From contig NZ_JAOBPP010000016.1 of assembly GCF_025574465.1 (NCBI RefSeq), forward strand, positions 1-64,000: DNA of 64,000 nt, given 5' to 3'. Position 1 is the first letter of the stretch, and the number at the start of each line of letters is the position of its first letter. Origin of the DNA: Kordiimonas aestuarii (lineage in GTDB: Bacteria; Pseudomonadota; Alphaproteobacteria; Sphingomonadales; Kordiimonadaceae). Below are positions 62,861-64,000 of this stretch, one piece after another. The notes beneath the pieces were generated by a model. It saw only the letters and a list, made by a program, of their open reading frames with translations, searched no databases and had not been told where the DNA came from. Made by a program: the position numbers and the translations under genes.

Positions 62861-64000
62861 ATGACCAGTTGGTATCTTGGTCTGTCGACATCGGGGCATG
62901 ATCCCGCGCTCGCGCTGGTGAACGAGACCGGGCATGTGGTGTTCGCCGAAGCCAGTGAACGCTTCATGCAGGATAAACGGGCGTGGGGTATCGCGCCGGA
63001 CCATGTCTCGCATCTTGCCAGCGCGCTTGAACAGGTTGGATTCAGCGCTGCGCACGACCGTTTGCACGTTTCCTCCAGTTGGGCGGGTGTAAAAGCCGAT
63101 GTGCCGGTGCAGGTCTCCAATGCGCTTCTTGCCGGTGCAGACGGGCGCTGGATGCGCGGGCTTCAGCAAACGGCACAGACTTACGCCGGGTCCACGCTCC
63201 TGCGGCTGGGTATTAGCGAGGAAATGCCAGAGGTACGGCGTTTCGACCATCATCTGTGCCATGCAGCGGCGGCTTGTTATAGCGCGCCGTATCAGGATGC
63301 TACCTGCCTTGTTATTGATGGGGAAGGAGAGGTGGGTGCGGTCTCGCTTTTCTCCATGAAGGACCGTGTCCTTAAACGGGCATGGCGGTCATGGGGACCG
63401 GGTAGCCTGGGTACCCTTTACGCCTGGATTACCCGCCTGTGTGGCTTTGACTGGCGCCTTGGCGAAGAATGGAAGGTCATGGGGCTGGCTGCTTTTGGTA
63501 GCCCGGTGCCCGCGCTCGTGGAAACGTTGGTTTCGATGCTGGTAGTGGACCGCGGTCGGCTTCAGTTTGCCGGGGAGGAAACCCTCGATGTTGCCCGTCG
63601 TGCGGTAATGCCGTTTACCCGCCTCGCGGGCGAGCCGATCATGAAAGCGGCGGACCTTGCCGCTTCAGGGCAGGCAGCCTACGGCATTCTGGTTGACCGG
63701 ATATTAGAAGATGTTCTGCCCGACAGTGGCGGGAATCTGGTACTGTCTGGCGGTTGTGCGCTCAACTCTTCATATAATGGCACCATTGCGCGCCGCTTTT
63801 CCGTCGATAATGTGTTTGTGCCGTCGGCGCCCGCAGACGACGGTAATGCGCTTGGCGCGGCAATTTTGGGTTGGATGGCCGATCATTCGCATCAGGCGAT
63901 ACCACAAGGTAGTGGGGCGCCATTCCTTGGCAGTCGTCCGAACCGGCGTACGATTGAAAAAGTCGTGACGGAGGCTGGCTTGGGGCAGGTCACATCGGCT
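62861..64000 (+). CDS. Carbamoyltransferase (NodU/CmcH family), partial at window end
   Basis: At least 380 residues; the frame is open to the last base. The N-terminal half has W-Y-L-G-L-S-T-S-G-H-D-P-A-L-A-L-V, then the metal-binding D-H-H-L-C-H-A-A-A-A-C-Y-S and L-V-I-D-G-E-G-E. The Kae1-like core shows L-S-G-G-C-A-L-N-S. These transfer carbamoyl from carbamoyl phosphate via carbamoyladenylate onto sugars or antibiotics. It follows the GT2-DUF115 gene by about 180 bp, consistent with decoration of the same glycan. RBS (GAGGCG) precedes the ATG. Confidence 0.9.
   Translation, partial: MTSWYLGLSTSGHDPALALVNETGHVVFAEASERFMQDKRAWGIAPDHVSHLASALEQVGFSAAHDRLHVSSSWAGVKADVPVQVSNALLAGADGRWMRGLQQTAQTYAGSTLLRLGISEEMPEVRRFDHHLCHAAAACYSAPYQDATCLVIDGEGEVGAVSLFSMKDRVLKRAWRSWGPGSLGTLYAWITRLCGFDWRLGEEWKVMGLAAFGSPVPALVETLVSMLVVDRGRLQFAGEETLDVARRAVMPFTRLAGEPIMKAADLAASGQAAYGILVDRILEDVLPDSGGNLVLSGGCALNSSYNGTIARRFSVDNVFVPSAPADDGNALGAAILGWMADHSHQAIPQGSGAPFLGSRPNRRTIEKVVTEAGLGQVTSA

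Noticed and set aside
46009..64000. Complete sialic/legionaminic/pseudaminic acid pathway
   Set aside because: No NeuB-type synthase, aminotransferase or dehydratase of those pathways was found, so only the cytidylyltransferase similarity supports it.
1..64000. CRISPR arrays, rRNA genes or riboswitches
   Set aside because: No regularly spaced repeats, rRNA signatures or recognisable riboswitch consensus were seen.

Overview
The window looks like a chromosomal segment of a Gram-negative alphaproteobacterium, moderately GC-rich and probably marine or aquatic. The basis is family content: an IS427-group IS5 element, a PAS_5-type protein, paired orphan HisKA kinases, a complete five-step hut pathway with HutF/HutG, a tripartite RND pump, a TIGR02001/TorF-like outer-membrane protein, RTX proteins and a nodU-type carbamoyltransferase. 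A Kordiimonadales/Rhodospirillales-like host would fit, but that is inference. No replication origin, CRISPR array or prophage was seen.

Layout. 1-0.9 kb: a complete IS element with 18-nt inverted repeats and a frameshifted transposase. 0.9-5.8 kb: a Sel1 lipoprotein, a periplasmic solute-binding-like protein, and a LysR / glutaryl-CoA dehydrogenase / CoA-transferase block for glutarate (lysine/tryptophan) breakdown. 5.8-8.6 kb: two paralogous RTX proteins. 8.9-12.2 kb: a K+ channel-like protein with a C-terminal zinc ribbon, a PAS protein and gamma-glutamyltransferase. 12.2-16.6 kb: an RND pump and its adaptor, behind two inverted repeats that look like an operator. 17-30.4 kb: mostly housekeeping and signalling genes (two histidine kinases, DUF2855, purD, xseA, an M23 peptidase, a TorF-like porin, IMPase, pmbA, dienelactone hydrolase, GNAT). 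30.4-33.5 kb: a TIR-TPR membrane protein divergent from an unrecognised membrane protein. 33.5-42.5 kb: ubiD and the hut cluster, hutI divergent from hutF-hutC-hutU-hutH-hutG, with a palindromic HutC-type operator between them. 42.5-45.6 kb: MarR-ICMT pair, VOC protein, M20 amidohydrolase. 45.8 kb: tRNA-Ser(GCU).

46-64 kb is the most unusual part: a surface-glycan or protein-glycosylation locus of two divergent gene sets. The leftward set (53.9 to 46.0 kb) is eight tightly packed genes: IMPase, D-2-hydroxyacid dehydrogenase, SIS isomerase, CMP-sugar-type cytidylyltransferase, zinc-ribbon methyltransferase-like protein, Gfo/Idh/MocA oxidoreductase, DUF115 protein and a possible glycosyltransferase. 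It looks like a CMP/CDP-activated sugar pathway but no nonulosonate or Kdo synthase is visible. The rightward set (54.0 kb to the window end) holds a hydratase, two paralogous proteins with Sel1-like C-termini and an N-terminal domain resembling WavE-type enzymes, a TylF-like methyltransferase, a Stf0-type sulfotransferase, a GT2-DUF115 fusion and a carbamoyltransferase that runs off the window. DUF115 (Maf/MptE-like) proteins are known from flagellin glycosylation and archaeal pterin synthesis, so a flagellin or surface-glycan modification system carrying methyl, sulfate and carbamoyl groups is the favoured reading. The exact product is unknown.
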